The notes under the pieces were generated by a model. That model saw nothing but the letters and a program-made list of their open reading frames with translations, searched no databases and had not been told where the DNA came from. From Flavobacteriaceae bacterium (GTDB taxonomy: Bacteria > Bacteroidota > Bacteroidia > Flavobacteriales > Flavobacteriaceae), in the NCBI GenBank assembly GCA_018672145.1, contig JABHGH010000006.1, positions 1 through 43,464 on the forward strand: 43,464 nt of DNA. Direction: 5' to 3'. A program made the position numbers and the translations under genes. Every line of letters starts with the position of its first letter. Positions within the stretch are counted from its first letter, which is position 1. Below are positions 27,234 through 36,137 of this stretch, one piece after another.

Positions 27234-27980
27234 TTAAAGGTTTTTATCAAAGAGGTTAAAGCTTAGAATGAGACTTGTGGTAAGATCATTTTTTTTATTT
27301 AACTGATAAGGCATGGAGTGGTACCGATTTTGTGCAATAAAAGAGAGAGTGTATCTTTTTTGTTCAAGGTCGACTTTTGGCTCTATAAACAGTCGAATGT
27401 CTTCAGTGTTTTTCGTGTTAAACTGGGCGTAGGTCACGCAGTTAAAAAAAAGCTTTTTTAGAACCTTGATTCGTAGAAATGCATTGACGTTATAGCGAAG
27501 TTTATGAAAGCGAATAGTAGGGTATTCTTCATTTTCATAAAAAAAACCAGTACCGATGTCAATATACTGACTTTCATTTTTGAGCAACGAAAAACGATAT
27601 CCACCACCAAAAAGGTAGCGATGATTCATCTGGAGCACACGAATACTTTGCCCTTGTGCAAAAGCATATATCGAATTGTTGTTTGTAAAATGATTAAGAC
27701 GCAGTTGACCACTCCAGTCGTTGGCCGTGACGATCCCTTCATCTTCCTCAAAATCATGCGCAACTACAAGACGCCAAAGTTGTTTTTCACTTCTTATACC
27801 AGTTAATATTTGATTAAATGTTATAAAAGAATTTTCATTTCCAGATTCCCAATTGGCAGATAGATGCATCTGAGTCGTTAAACTATTTGTAGCCTTACCG
27901 AGTAAAGACTCCGTATTTAATATTGTTTGCCCCTGAATAGAGTTCGCAAATAATATGACAATTAAGAAATATTTCACCAT
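27234..27980 (-). CDS. Outer-membrane beta-barrel protein, DUF2490/DUF481-like
   Basis: This 248-residue protein has a signal peptide ending NSIQGQ. Alternating aromatic beta strands follow, spaced as in a small barrel, including RYLFGGGYRFSLLKN and YTLSFIAQNRYHSMPYQ, and a last strand LILSFNLF precedes the C-terminus. Composition and layout fit DUF2490 or DUF481 outer-membrane proteins, which have no firm function. It heads a two-gene unit with the small lipoprotein candidate. An exact -7 box lies 9 bases before the ATG. The barrel call is good; the family name is less certain. Confidence 0.65.
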   Translation of the reverse strand: MVKYFLIVILFANSIQGQTILNTESLLGKATNSLTTQMHLSANWESGNENSFITFNQILTGIRSEKQLWRLVVAHDFEEDEGIVTANDWSGQLRLNHFTNNNSIYAFAQGQSIRVLQMNHRYLFGGGYRFSLLKNESQYIDIGTGFFYENEEYPTIRFHKLRYNVNAFLRIKVLKKLFFNCVTYAQFNTKNTEDIRLFIEPKVDLEQKRYTLSFIAQNRYHSMPYQLNKKNDLTTSLILSFNLFDKNL

Positions 27981-27989
27981 ATTTTTTTA

Positions 27990-27997
27990 CAAAAATA
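27990..27997 (-). promoter_or_regulatory. Candidate -7 box of the barrel-protein gene (TATTTTTG)
   Basis: This is an exact TAnnTTTG on the minus strand, ending 9 bases before the ATG at 27980. It would give a leader of only a few bases. No well-placed -33 TTG was found. Confidence 0.42.
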
Positions 27998-28077
27998 GAG
28001 TATTATAACTATTACTTGTATCATTTCAATATCGTGTTAGATAAGAATTGTATATTTAATGAACCTAAACTCACACG

Positions 28078-28794
28078 ATGAAAAACTTTTTCTTTCTTCT
28101 TTTGCCTTTTATTGGTCTTGGTCAATCCGTTTGGGGTGGTGACGACATGACATTTACAAAATCCAATAACGCTGATTTCACGCTAGAAGAAAATCAAGAT
28201 CGAATCACAAGTAATGTTTGGCTGACACGCGGCAGTGGTGGAGGACTCTACAATATCCATTTTGAAGACGTATACAGTGCTGGAACTAGCCCAGCAAATA
28301 CGTTGTGGGCAATTGGGAACACCTCAAATAGCAATTTGTCATTTTCTAATTTTAGAGATTTTCACATCAATTCAGGAAATAAACCTCCAATAAATCAAGA
28401 TATTGTTTTGAAGTTGACTCAAGGAACAACAAGCGAGTCAGACGACGTTTTCATAGATATTAGATTTACTTCATGGGTTTCAGGAGGAGGAGGCTCTGAT
28501 GGTGGCGGTGGCGGATTTAGCTATACACGCAGCACAGACCCAAATTTGGGGTTTGCTTCACTGGATAAGGTGCCATCGATTTTGGTATATCCGAATCCTA
28601 CGAAAGGACTAGTCACCACTCACCCTGTTGTTTCGAAAATTCTTGTTTATGACCTTACTGGGAAACAATTGTTGGACTCCAATTTGTCTAGCATTGATAT
28701 AAGCGCTTTTAAAAATGGTGTATATCTTTTTCAACTGTATCGCAATGACACCAAAGAGTGGGTCAATAGGCGCGTGGTTAAATTAGTGGAGTAG
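28078..28794 (+). CDS. Small T9SS cargo protein (type A sorting domain) with Gly-rich linker
   Basis: This 238-residue secreted protein has a signal peptide ending LGQ and an N-terminal beta-rich domain (about 20-135) that I do not recognise. A glycine-serine linker GGGGSDGGGGG (about 136-146) leads to a C-terminal type A sorting domain that starts ILVYPNPTKG (about 168), continues ILVYDLTGKQL and ends VVKLVE. That domain directs export by the type IX secretion system and cell-surface attachment in Bacteroidota. It stands alone between divergent and convergent neighbours. A near -7 box (TATATTTA, 28051-28058) is 19 bases upstream. What the N-terminal domain binds is unknown. Confidence 0.85.
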   Translation: MKNFFFLLLPFIGLGQSVWGGDDMTFTKSNNADFTLEENQDRITSNVWLTRGSGGGLYNIHFEDVYSAGTSPANTLWAIGNTSNSNLSFSNFRDFHINSGNKPPINQDIVLKLTQGTTSESDDVFIDIRFTSWVSGGGGSDGGGGGFSYTRSTDPNLGFASLDKVPSILVYPNPTKGLVTTHPVVSKILVYDLTGKQLLDSNLSSIDISAFKNGVYLFQLYRNDTKEWVNRRVVKLVE

Positions 28795-28807
28795 AGAGTA
28801 GGAAAAT

Positions 28808-30178
28808 TTACTTCCCAATACAAAAGCTTTCGAAAATATTTCCAAGAAGCTCGTCTGTAGAAATAGCACCTGTTAAAGTGCCTAGATGATGAAGAGCACT
28901 CCTAAGATCTACAGCCAAAAGATCGCCACTCAATCCTCCTGTCAGACCTTCTCGAACAGCTAAAATAGCACCAAGTGCCTGTTGCAGTTCGCCGTAATGA
29001 CGGTTGCTGCTTACAACGGTGTCATAGCTAGTGTGGTTTACAAACCGAACGAGGTATTGCGTGAGTTTATCCAATCCTTTTCCTGTTTGAGCTGAGATCA
29101 CAACGGCGTCAATTTCCCCAAGTGAATCACAAAAATTTTGTAAACCTTTTTGATCATGCTTGTCAGCTTTGTTGACCAATACAAGAGGGTTTTTATGTTG
29201 AAGTTTTTTCACTTCCTCAATCACATCTTTCGTTGCCATGGATGATGGATCAACAACGTAGAGTAAAAGTTCAGCTTCGGCAATCTTGTCTATGGCACGC
29301 TTTACGCCGATTGCTTCAATGGTATCCTTTGTTTCTCGTAATCCAGCGGTGTCGATGAATCGAAACTGTACTCCTTCCAAGATGACCGTGTCTTCTATAC
29401 TGTCGCGTGTAGTTCCAGCAATTTCAGAAACAATTGCTTTTTCTTCTTGCACCAATGCATTTAACAAGGAAGATTTCCCTGCGTTTGGCTTCCCTGCAAT
29501 AGCAACGGGTACGCCGTTTTTCATGGCATTTCCTACACGAAATGAGTCAATGAGTGTTTTGAGGGTGTGTTGAACATCTGAAAGTAATTCTTCGAGTGAA
29601 GAACGATCCGCAAAGTCAACGTCTTCTTCGCTAAAGTCAAGTTCTAGCTCGATCAACGAAGCAAAGTGAACCAATTTTTCTCGAAGTTCTTCCAAACGAT
29701 TTGAGATACCTCCACGCAATTGTTGCATAGCCATCCGGTGAGCAGCTTCTCCTTCACTTGCGATCAAGTCAGCGACAGCTTCCGCTTGTGTAAGGTCCAT
29801 TTTTCCATTCAGAAAAGCACGTAAGGTAAACTCCCCTGGCTCTGCCATCTCAGCGCCTTTTTTCAATATTAATTGGATAAGTTGCTGCTGGATATAGGAA
29901 GAACCATGGCATGAAATCTCTATCACATCCTCGCCAGTATATGAATTTGGACCTCGAAAAAGACTGACTAACACTTCGTCAAGTGTGTGGTCTCCATCTA
30001 TGATATGTCCTAGGTGTATGGTGTGGGTGGATTGTTTACTCAGAATTTTTCCATGTATCGATTGAAACAATTGATCGGCGATTGTAAACGCGTCATTTCC
30101 AGAAAGGCGAACGATAGCGATCGCACCAGCGCCTGGCGCTGTGGCTGTTGCCACAATTGTTTTTGTCCCTCTTTGCAT
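28808..30178 (-). CDS. mnmE: tRNA modification GTPase MnmE
   Basis: MnmE works with MnmG to place the (carboxy)aminomethyl group on C5 of wobble uridine 34 in certain tRNAs. The 456-residue protein has an N-terminal tetrahydrofolate-binding domain (1-120) and a helical domain interrupted by the G domain, with GKPNAGKSSLLNAL (G1), GTTRD (G2), DTAGLRET (G3) and NKAD (G4). It ends in the catalytic FCIGK. It is downstream of the GNAT-like gene on the same strand, but two exact -7 boxes in the 22-base gap suggest its own promoter. Confidence 0.97.
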   Translation of the reverse strand: MQRGTKTIVATATAPGAGAIAIVRLSGNDAFTIADQLFQSIHGKILSKQSTHTIHLGHIIDGDHTLDEVLVSLFRGPNSYTGEDVIEISCHGSSYIQQQLIQLILKKGAEMAEPGEFTLRAFLNGKMDLTQAEAVADLIASEGEAAHRMAMQQLRGGISNRLEELREKLVHFASLIELELDFSEEDVDFADRSSLEELLSDVQHTLKTLIDSFRVGNAMKNGVPVAIAGKPNAGKSSLLNALVQEEKAIVSEIAGTTRDSIEDTVILEGVQFRFIDTAGLRETKDTIEAIGVKRAIDKIAEAELLLYVVDPSSMATKDVIEEVKKLQHKNPLVLVNKADKHDQKGLQNFCDSLGEIDAVVISAQTGKGLDKLTQYLVRFVNHTSYDTVVSSNRHYGELQQALGAILAVREGLTGGLSGDLLAVDLRSALHHLGTLTGAISTDELLGNIFESFCIGK

Positions 30179-30182
30179 TTGG

Positions 30183-30203
30183 CAAAAATAAAAAACAAAA
30201 CTA
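30183..30203 (-). promoter_or_regulatory. Two tandem candidate -7 boxes before mnmE
   Basis: TAGTTTTG (30196-30203) and TATTTTTG (30183-30190) both match TAnnTTTG exactly on the minus strand. They end 17 and 4 bases before the mnmE ATG. The upstream box uses the TAG stop of the GNAT-like gene as its first bases. The second would give a leaderless mRNA. Confidence 0.4.
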
Positions 30204-31328
30204 GCTTATTGCTTTTTTATATGTTCTTCTGCGTTTGTGAAGATCGTGCTCATAGTTTTTCCACATCATTTGGATAGCGCTATTCTCTTCTAGCTCAGGG
30301 TTTGTCTCAACATCTGTAATCCCTCGCTTGTTAAACATACGTTGTATGGCATCAAACAAGATGGCAGTCACTCCCTTGTTTTGATAGGCGGGGTCGATGC
30401 CAATCAAATAAAAAGAAGCTTTATGGTTTTTGCGCTGTGCTTGTAAAATGTGTAAAAACCCAAAAGGAAACAACGAGCCGTTTACTTTTTTAAGTGCTTC
30501 AGAAAATGAGGGCATGGTTATCGCAAAAGCAACGAGTTTCCCAGTTTCATCAGTGACACATTTAATAAAGTCTGGATGGATGTATGAAAAGTATTTTTCT
30601 TTGTAATGCGCTATTTGATAAGGTTGAATAGGTACAAATGATTGCAACTTGTCATAGGTTTTGTTGAGCAAGTCAAACATATCGTCAACGTAGGGAATAA
30701 TTTGTTTTCGATGTTTGAATTCAAGAGGCTTTAGCTTATATCGTTTGGCTATGAGAGAGGCATATTTCTTGACTTTTTCTGGCGCATCTTCGGCACGGTA
30801 TATTTTTATTTTATATTCGACCCACTCAGCTTGTTTGGTCAATTCTAATTCTTCGAGGTGTTCCATTTGATATGGGTAATGATACCAAGTAATCATGGTG
30901 TTTTTGTGCTCAAAACCTTTCACCAAAATCCCAGCTTTATCCATATTGGAAAAGCCCATAGGCCCTTCCATATAAGTCAATCCTTTTTCTTTGCCCCAGT
31001 CATACACTGCTTCTAATAAAAGTTTGCTAACCTCAATGTCATCGATGCTGTCATACCATCCAAATCTAACTTTGGTTTTGCCTTGTTCTTTGACTTCTAT
31101 CCAGTTGATCATGGCTGCTATTCTACCAACCACCTCATTCCCTTTCATTGCTAAAAAGAGCTTTGCCTCTGCATTTTCGAATACTGGATTTGATTCGGTA
31201 TTAAAGACTGCTTTTTCTTCTTTAGTTATTGGAGGAACCCATTCGGAGCATCCTTTATAGAGTTTGAATGGAAAGGAAAAAAAGGCTTTGCGAGATGTAG
31301 GTGAATGTACTTCTTGAAGTCTATACAT
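30201..31328 (-). CDS. GNAT-like acyltransferase family protein (375 residues)
   Basis: This 375-residue soluble protein has a C-terminal acetyl-CoA-binding-like segment (IGIDPAYQNKGVTAILFDAI, about 305-324) that fits GNAT motif A with Q-x-x-G-x-x-A. The N-terminal half (FKLYKGCSEWVPP, MEGPMGFSNMDKAGILV) is typical of a conserved bacterial family related to double-GNAT proteins. I recall some flavobacterial relatives carrying the name GTP cyclohydrolase; no GTP cyclohydrolase zinc or active-site motif is visible, so I disregard that. It starts 4 bases after the upstream gene's stop. The substrate is unknown. Confidence 0.75.
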   Translation of the reverse strand: MYRLQEVHSPTSRKAFFSFPFKLYKGCSEWVPPITKEEKAVFNTESNPVFENAEAKLFLAMKGNEVVGRIAAMINWIEVKEQGKTKVRFGWYDSIDDIEVSKLLLEAVYDWGKEKGLTYMEGPMGFSNMDKAGILVKGFEHKNTMITWYHYPYQMEHLEELELTKQAEWVEYKIKIYRAEDAPEKVKKYASLIAKRYKLKPLEFKHRKQIIPYVDDMFDLLNKTYDKLQSFVPIQPYQIAHYKEKYFSYIHPDFIKCVTDETGKLVAFAITMPSFSEALKKVNGSLFPFGFLHILQAQRKNHKASFYLIGIDPAYQNKGVTAILFDAIQRMFNKRGITDVETNPELEENSAIQMMWKNYEHDLHKRRRTYKKAIS

Positions 31329-31332
31329 TTAT

Positions 31333-32409
31333 TCACGTTTTAGATTTGCGAGATAATTTTCGTTGCTGACGTTCGAATTTACGCATTTTTTTATTTTTTG
31401 CATTTATGTCTCTCAATTCTTTAGCATTTATTTTTCTGTCTAATCGCTGCTTTTTTCTTTGCTTACGCAACACTTTAATCTCTTGTGGAATACCATTGTC
31501 ATTGTACCGGTCTATACGATAGGAAACCCCAATACCTGTAGTCATCATTGCTGGCGTGTCTTTTAGAGTATGGCTTGCAAATGCATCTACTTGAATGTTT
31601 TCATTGATTAAATAAACAGCCCCTAACGTCATAAAGATATCTGAAAACAATTTGTTTTTAACGGCATGTTGTTCAATAAATCCCACGAGCTTTTTCTTAA
31701 TTGGCACGATCAAACTCGTGGAAACAAAATTTTGCTCATACGCACTCCCTACATAGCGTTTGCCCCAATTTGACACCAGAACATAGTTATTTAGAAAATG
31801 ATTTTGGGTTATCAAACTATATTCACCTGAAATGTCATCTTGTTCTACGGGGGAGGGTGTGCTATCTAAAAGAGGAGCAAAGGGTTCGCCGTAAGGATAG
31901 ATGTTCCCAAAGTTAAGCTCTGATCCCGCATAAAATGATACTGCGGGAATTAAGTCAACCATACGGATACCTTTATTGGCTTTGTAGCTTTTTGTGTTTG
32001 GCTTATACCAACTTTGGTTTCTATGCGGATCAAAGAGTAAGATCTTGAAACCTATCGTATTCCGTTTTGTTCCTATTCTATCTAAACGACTTTCACCATC
32101 TGCATTATTATATGTGAAGACATCTTTATGATAGTCTACCCTGTAAATAAGTTCAAGGTTTTGAAGGATAAGGCCAGTGCGCAGGTCCAACGTAAAACCA
32201 ACGCCTCTACTTTTAGCTTGTGCAAGAGATAAAAACTGATCTTTCCGGTAGGAAGTTCCAAACTCTATTTGATATACCCCAGGAGCAATGGAAAAAGCTC
32301 CTTGTGTTAATCCAGGCCGATTGCTATTAATGATTGAGGTATATTGCCCAGATAACACCAAAAAAGACAACCCAAAAAAGAGAAAAAGAACAAACTTTTT
32401 TGCATTCAT
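31333..32409 (-). CDS. Putative outer-membrane transporter (phenol-degradation MetA-like barrel)
   Basis: This 358-residue protein (from ATG 32409) has a signal peptide ending LSGQ, then NSNRPGLTQGAFSIAPGVYQIEFG, the usual opening of the MetA-pathway/transporter barrel family in Bacteroidota. Amphipathic strands follow. The C-terminus is a strongly basic tail of about 45 residues (KVLRKQRKKQRLDRK to RQQRKLSRKSKT), odd for a barrel. The ORF-track ATG at 32439 precedes an exact -7 box at 32415-32422, so it is unlikely to be transcribed. It heads a unit with the GNAT-like gene. Substrate unknown. Confidence 0.72.
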   Translation of the reverse strand: MNAKKFVLFLFFGLSFLVLSGQYTSIINSNRPGLTQGAFSIAPGVYQIEFGTSYRKDQFLSLAQAKSRGVGFTLDLRTGLILQNLELIYRVDYHKDVFTYNNADGESRLDRIGTKRNTIGFKILLFDPHRNQSWYKPNTKSYKANKGIRMVDLIPAVSFYAGSELNFGNIYPYGEPFAPLLDSTPSPVEQDDISGEYSLITQNHFLNNYVLVSNWGKRYVGSAYEQNFVSTSLIVPIKKKLVGFIEQHAVKNKLFSDIFMTLGAVYLINENIQVDAFASHTLKDTPAMMTTGIGVSYRIDRYNDNGIPQEIKVLRKQRKKQRLDRKINAKELRDINAKNKKMRKFERQQRKLSRKSKT

Positions 32410-32414
32410 ATTTT

Positions 32415-32422
32415 CAAAGATA
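32415..32422 (-). promoter_or_regulatory. Candidate -7 box of the barrel-transporter gene (TATCTTTG)
   Basis: This exact TAnnTTTG on the minus strand ends 5 bases before the ATG at 32409. It implies an mRNA that starts at or next to the start codon, and it rules against the upstream ATG at 32439. No clear -33 element is seen. Confidence 0.43.
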
Positions 32423-32462
32423 AAGAATTGCAGTAGCACATCATTGGTAACGCATAGAATTG

Positions 32463-32470
32463 TATTTTTG
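32463..32470 (+). promoter_or_regulatory. Candidate promoter of the YfhO gene (TTG-N16-TATTTTTG)
   Basis: This exact TAnnTTTG has a TTG 16 bases upstream (32444-32446) and ends 21 bases before the ATG at 32492. It lies back to back with the minus-strand -7 box at 32415-32422, forming a compact divergent promoter region of about 80 bases. Confidence 0.5.
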
Positions 32471-32491
32471 AGTATTCAAGTTCTTTTACGA

Positions 32492-34888
32492 ATGATTAAA
32501 AACAATTTACTACACTTTCTATCAATCACATTGTTTGCGCTGCTTGCGCTCGCTTATTTCTATCCGCTTCTCAGTGGTAAAGTGATTGTTCAATCCGATA
32601 TTCAACAGTTTCAAGGGATGCAGCGTCAGGTGTTAGAGCACCGTGCCGAATACGATGAAGAACCGTATTGGACAGACAATGCTTTTGGAGGGATGCCCAC
32701 CTATCAAATTACGTCCAACTTCCCAAATGATATTATCGGTGGTGTTGATAAGATCATTCGGTTTTTACCTCGACCAGCCGATTATCTTTTTGTCTATCTA
32801 CTCAGTTTTTACCTCCTAATGCTTTTTTTTACTCCTAAAATACCAGTAGCAATTGCGGGAGCAATTGCTTTTGGATTTTCGACCTATTTGCTCATCATAT
32901 TGGGGGTAGGACACAACACCAAAGCCCTTGCCATTGGCTATATGCCACTTGTTGTTCTTGGTGTGCTTTATCTGTTCTCAAATCAACGGAAATACGGATT
33001 TGGCATAGTGACCATTGCCACTGCACTTCAGCTCCACGCCAATCACTATCAGATGACATACTATATGCTCATTTTGATCGCAGTGATTTGTGTTTGCTTT
33101 GGGATTGAATATGTTCGTTCTCGAAAGTACCTGTCCTATTTGCAGTCAATAACTATACTGATTGGTGCCATGCTGCTCGCACTTAGTTTTAACGCAACCC
33201 AATTGTTAGCCACAAAACAATATGCAAATGAAAGTACCCGCGGTACGTCTCCGTTAAAAGAAACAATGACTGGTGAGCCAAGGCTATCTTCAGATGGACT
33301 GTCTTTTGATTATATCACTGAATATAGCTATGGCATAGTCGAATCTTTAAATTTGATTATTCCACGCTTGACCGGTGGGGGAAGTGGTGATCAAACAAAT
33401 TCGTCAGGAGAACTGGCAAGTTTTTTACAAAATTTCGACCCAGAGACTGCTCAATATGTTTTCAACTATGCGCGTACGTACTGGGGTGATCAGCCAATTG
33501 TAGAGGCACCGGCCTACATTGGAATTACAGTGTTTTTCTTGGCTGTGCTTGGGTTCTTTCTCATGCATCGCCGTTGGCGTTTGATTTTACTTTCTTCCAT
33601 TGTCGTTTCTCTTCTGATATCATGGGGTAAAAATGTCCCAGATTTCACCCAGTTCCTGATTGATTATATGCCATTCTACAATAAATTTAGAGCTGTTAGC
33701 TCCGCGCAAGTGATTCTTGAAATTTGCTTTCCTATTGCGGCTGTATTTGGAATGATCGGTCTGATGGATGCTACAAACACAAAACGTAAAAAAGCTCTCA
33801 ACCAAACGGGACTAATTTTAGCGTCTATCCTTTTACTCGTATGGATCGGTGCGGTTTTTGTATTTGACTATCAATCCGCCTTTGAGCCTTTTGCGTCATA
33901 TCCTGAAATCATGAATCCTTTACAGCAAGATCGAAAAGCAATTTTGCTTTCCGATTTGTTTCGTTCAGTGATTTATGTGGGCATACTTTATCTCATTTGT
34001 CGTATCGTGTTTTGGTCCAAACACAAACAGTATGTTGTACCATTACTCGCTTTGGCGATCCTGATTGATCTTTGGTCTTTTGGTAATAACTATGTAAACA
34101 GCGATGACTTTGCTAATAAATCAACGATGCAACGTCCTTTTCAGCCAACATCTGCCGATCGCATCATTTTAGCAGATACTACACGATATCGTGTGTTTGA
34201 ACCGCGCCTTGGAATGGCACATGCACGCACAGCTTATTTTCATAACACCATAGGTGGTTATCATGGAGCTAAGCCTCACCGTATGCAATCGCTATATGAT
34301 TACCATCTCAGTAGTAAAATTAGTCCCGATGTTGTAAACATGCTGAATGTTAAATACACTTTACAGACTGATGATCAAGGTGGTCTTTCTGCGGGCATTA
34401 ACCCCAATGCTTTTGGAAATGCATGGTTTGTAGATGCTGTGCGTGTGTGCCGATCAGCCGATGAGGAAATTCGGCGACTTGCCAATGAAGATCTCACTAA
34501 AATTGCATTGACAACGGATGAGATTCCACAAAACACTTTTTCTACTGACAGTCTTTCACAAATTACGCTGACACATCATAAAGCCAATGCGTTGACCTAT
34601 CAATCTTCGACTTCATCTACAGCTTTTGCTGTGTTTTCTGAAATGCATTATCCACATGGTTGGCAAGCTTACATTGATGGGGGTAGGGTACCACATTATC
34701 GTGTGAATTACGCATTGCGTGGTTTGATCATTCCAGCAGGCGATCACGATATCTCTTTTCGCTTTGAACCTCAAGTGATTGCACGTGGATCAAGCATCCA
34801 GCTAGGGGGGTATGGACTATTTGCACTTTTACTATTACTTTCTTTTGCTCCAAAGCGTTTTATGCCTAAAAAAAAGCGAATTGGGTAA
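32492..34888 (+). CDS. YfhO family polytopic membrane protein
   Basis: This large integral membrane protein of 798 residues starts at ATG 32492. The ORF-track start at 32288 lies inside the opposite gene and before the promoter. An N-terminal helix (FLSITLFALLALAYFYPLL) leads to a first periplasmic loop with ADNAFGG-like sequence (TDNAFGGMPTYQ). About ten further helices and a C-terminal periplasmic domain follow. YfhO proteins resemble GT-C glycosyltransferases that use polyprenyl-linked sugars, for example to decorate lipoteichoic acid or glycoproteins. The next two genes, a glycosyltransferase and a flippase, support a surface-glycan role. The acceptor is unknown. Confidence 0.85.
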   Translation: MIKNNLLHFLSITLFALLALAYFYPLLSGKVIVQSDIQQFQGMQRQVLEHRAEYDEEPYWTDNAFGGMPTYQITSNFPNDIIGGVDKIIRFLPRPADYLFVYLLSFYLLMLFFTPKIPVAIAGAIAFGFSTYLLIILGVGHNTKALAIGYMPLVVLGVLYLFSNQRKYGFGIVTIATALQLHANHYQMTYYMLILIAVICVCFGIEYVRSRKYLSYLQSITILIGAMLLALSFNATQLLATKQYANESTRGTSPLKETMTGEPRLSSDGLSFDYITEYSYGIVESLNLIIPRLTGGGSGDQTNSSGELASFLQNFDPETAQYVFNYARTYWGDQPIVEAPAYIGITVFFLAVLGFFLMHRRWRLILLSSIVVSLLISWGKNVPDFTQFLIDYMPFYNKFRAVSSAQVILEICFPIAAVFGMIGLMDATNTKRKKALNQTGLILASILLLVWIGAVFVFDYQSAFEPFASYPEIMNPLQQDRKAILLSDLFRSVIYVGILYLICRIVFWSKHKQYVVPLLALAILIDLWSFGNNYVNSDDFANKSTMQRPFQPTSADRIILADTTRYRVFEPRLGMAHARTAYFHNTIGGYHGAKPHRMQSLYDYHLSSKISPDVVNMLNVKYTLQTDDQGGLSAGINPNAFGNAWFVDAVRVCRSADEEIRRLANEDLTKIALTTDEIPQNTFSTDSLSQITLTHHKANALTYQSSTSSTAFAVFSEMHYPHGWQAYIDGGRVPHYRVNYALRGLIIPAGDHDISFRFEPQVIARGSSIQLGGYGLFALLLLLSFAPKRFMPKKKRIG

Positions 34889-36137
34889 GCAAGCCAACAA
34901 ACATATTATTCTTGTGAGTTACTACTGGCCTCCAGCTGGTGGGTCAGGGGTACAGCGTTGGTGGTTTTTTGCAAATTACCTTGCCAAAAAGGGCTGGACT
35001 CTTGATGTGATTACTGTCAATAACCCAGTTGGCACACCCATTGAGTCATCTGGTGACTCTTCATTACCACAGGGAATACAGGTATTCCCTTTATCGATAT
35101 GGGAGCCAGGAAAGAAACTCTACCAATCTGCAACCCCAACCGAGAAACACTCATTATTTCGTACTGTTGTTCGCTGGATACGTGCCAATTTTTTCTTTCC
35201 AGATGCTCGTCAATTTTTCATCAAACCTGCGATACGCATGGTAAAAAAACGTTTAGAAAAAAAGGCCGCATCATGGCTGATTACTACGGGCCCGCCACAT
35301 GCCACGCACATGGTTGGTTATGCATTTCGAAAAAACAAACAATTGCGATGGATGGCTGATTTTCGTGATCCTTGGGTTCAATTTTTTGTCAATCAGGAAC
35401 TGCCGATGCTTCCCGTGACACGAAAGTGTCACCAAATATGGGAAAAACGTGTGGTCTCTGCTGCGGATTGTGTACTCACAACCTCACCAAAATTGGCATC
35501 CATTTTTGGGGAGCACAACGCTAATGTACATACTGTGTTGAACGGATTTGAAAGAGTTTTGTCTGGTGAACCTTCAAAAGACTTTATCATAACCTATGCT
35601 GGCGCACTCAAAACAAATCAGCATCTCAACCTTATACGTTCTGTCTTAGAGCAACTGTCTTCCTCAAATCCTACCTTTTCAGAAAAAGCATCTTTGCATT
35701 TATATGGCGATCACAGCACGAATAACCTTCCGAGTTCTTTTACACATCAAACGGTAGTGCACGGCTATCAATCCAAAAAGGAGATTGATCAAATTTTGCC
35801 AGAAGCACACATCCTGTTGCTGTTGGGGAATGACAACCCTGATAGTCATCTCGTTATTCATGGAAAAATTTATGAATACATGGCAGCCAGACGACCTGTT
35901 TTGGCTGTAGTTAATCAGCATGGTGACATGTCTGAATTGATTCGAAAACACAACTTAGGAGCGGTGTTTTTGTATTCCGAAACAGATAAAATAAAGAAGT
36001 GGATTGAAGGTGAATTTGATCGCTATGTAAAAGGCACTCCCAAAGAGTTACAAGCGCCTAGCAATTTGTTTTCCCGTGAAAAACAAGCCGAAGAGTTACA
36101 TTTGTTGTTGGACAAATTCGAACCAACATGGGGATAA
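34881..36137 (+). CDS. Glycosyltransferase family 4-type protein (surface glycan)
   Basis: This cytoplasmic GT-B-fold glycosyltransferase has 418 residues from TTG 34881. That start overlaps the yfhO stop (TTGGGTAA) and is preferred over the ATG at 34812, which would overlap yfhO by 77 bases and add a spurious hydrophobic leader. VSYYWPPAGGSGVQRW near the N-terminus is the donor-domain loop seen in WcaI/GT4-like enzymes. TYAGALKTNQHLNLI opens the C-terminal domain, and IHGKIYEYMAARRPVLAV holds the sugar-nucleotide-binding region. It overlaps the flippase start by ten bases. The donor and acceptor cannot be read from sequence. Confidence 0.85.
   Translation: MGKQANKHIILVSYYWPPAGGSGVQRWWFFANYLAKKGWTLDVITVNNPVGTPIESSGDSSLPQGIQVFPLSIWEPGKKLYQSATPTEKHSLFRTVVRWIRANFFFPDARQFFIKPAIRMVKKRLEKKAASWLITTGPPHATHMVGYAFRKNKQLRWMADFRDPWVQFFVNQELPMLPVTRKCHQIWEKRVVSAADCVLTTSPKLASIFGEHNANVHTVLNGFERVLSGEPSKDFIITYAGALKTNQHLNLIRSVLEQLSSSNPTFSEKASLHLYGDHSTNNLPSSFTHQTVVHGYQSKKEIDQILPEAHILLLLGNDNPDSHLVIHGKIYEYMAARRPVLAVVNQHGDMSELIRKHNLGAVFLYSETDKIKKWIEGEFDRYVKGTPKELQAPSNLFSREKQAEELHLLLDKFEPTWG

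Noticed and set aside
32288-32491. 68-residue N-terminal extension of YfhO in the ORF track
   Set aside because: It is antisense to the transporter gene and upstream of the candidate promoter at 32444-32470; the membrane protein begins naturally at ATG 32492.
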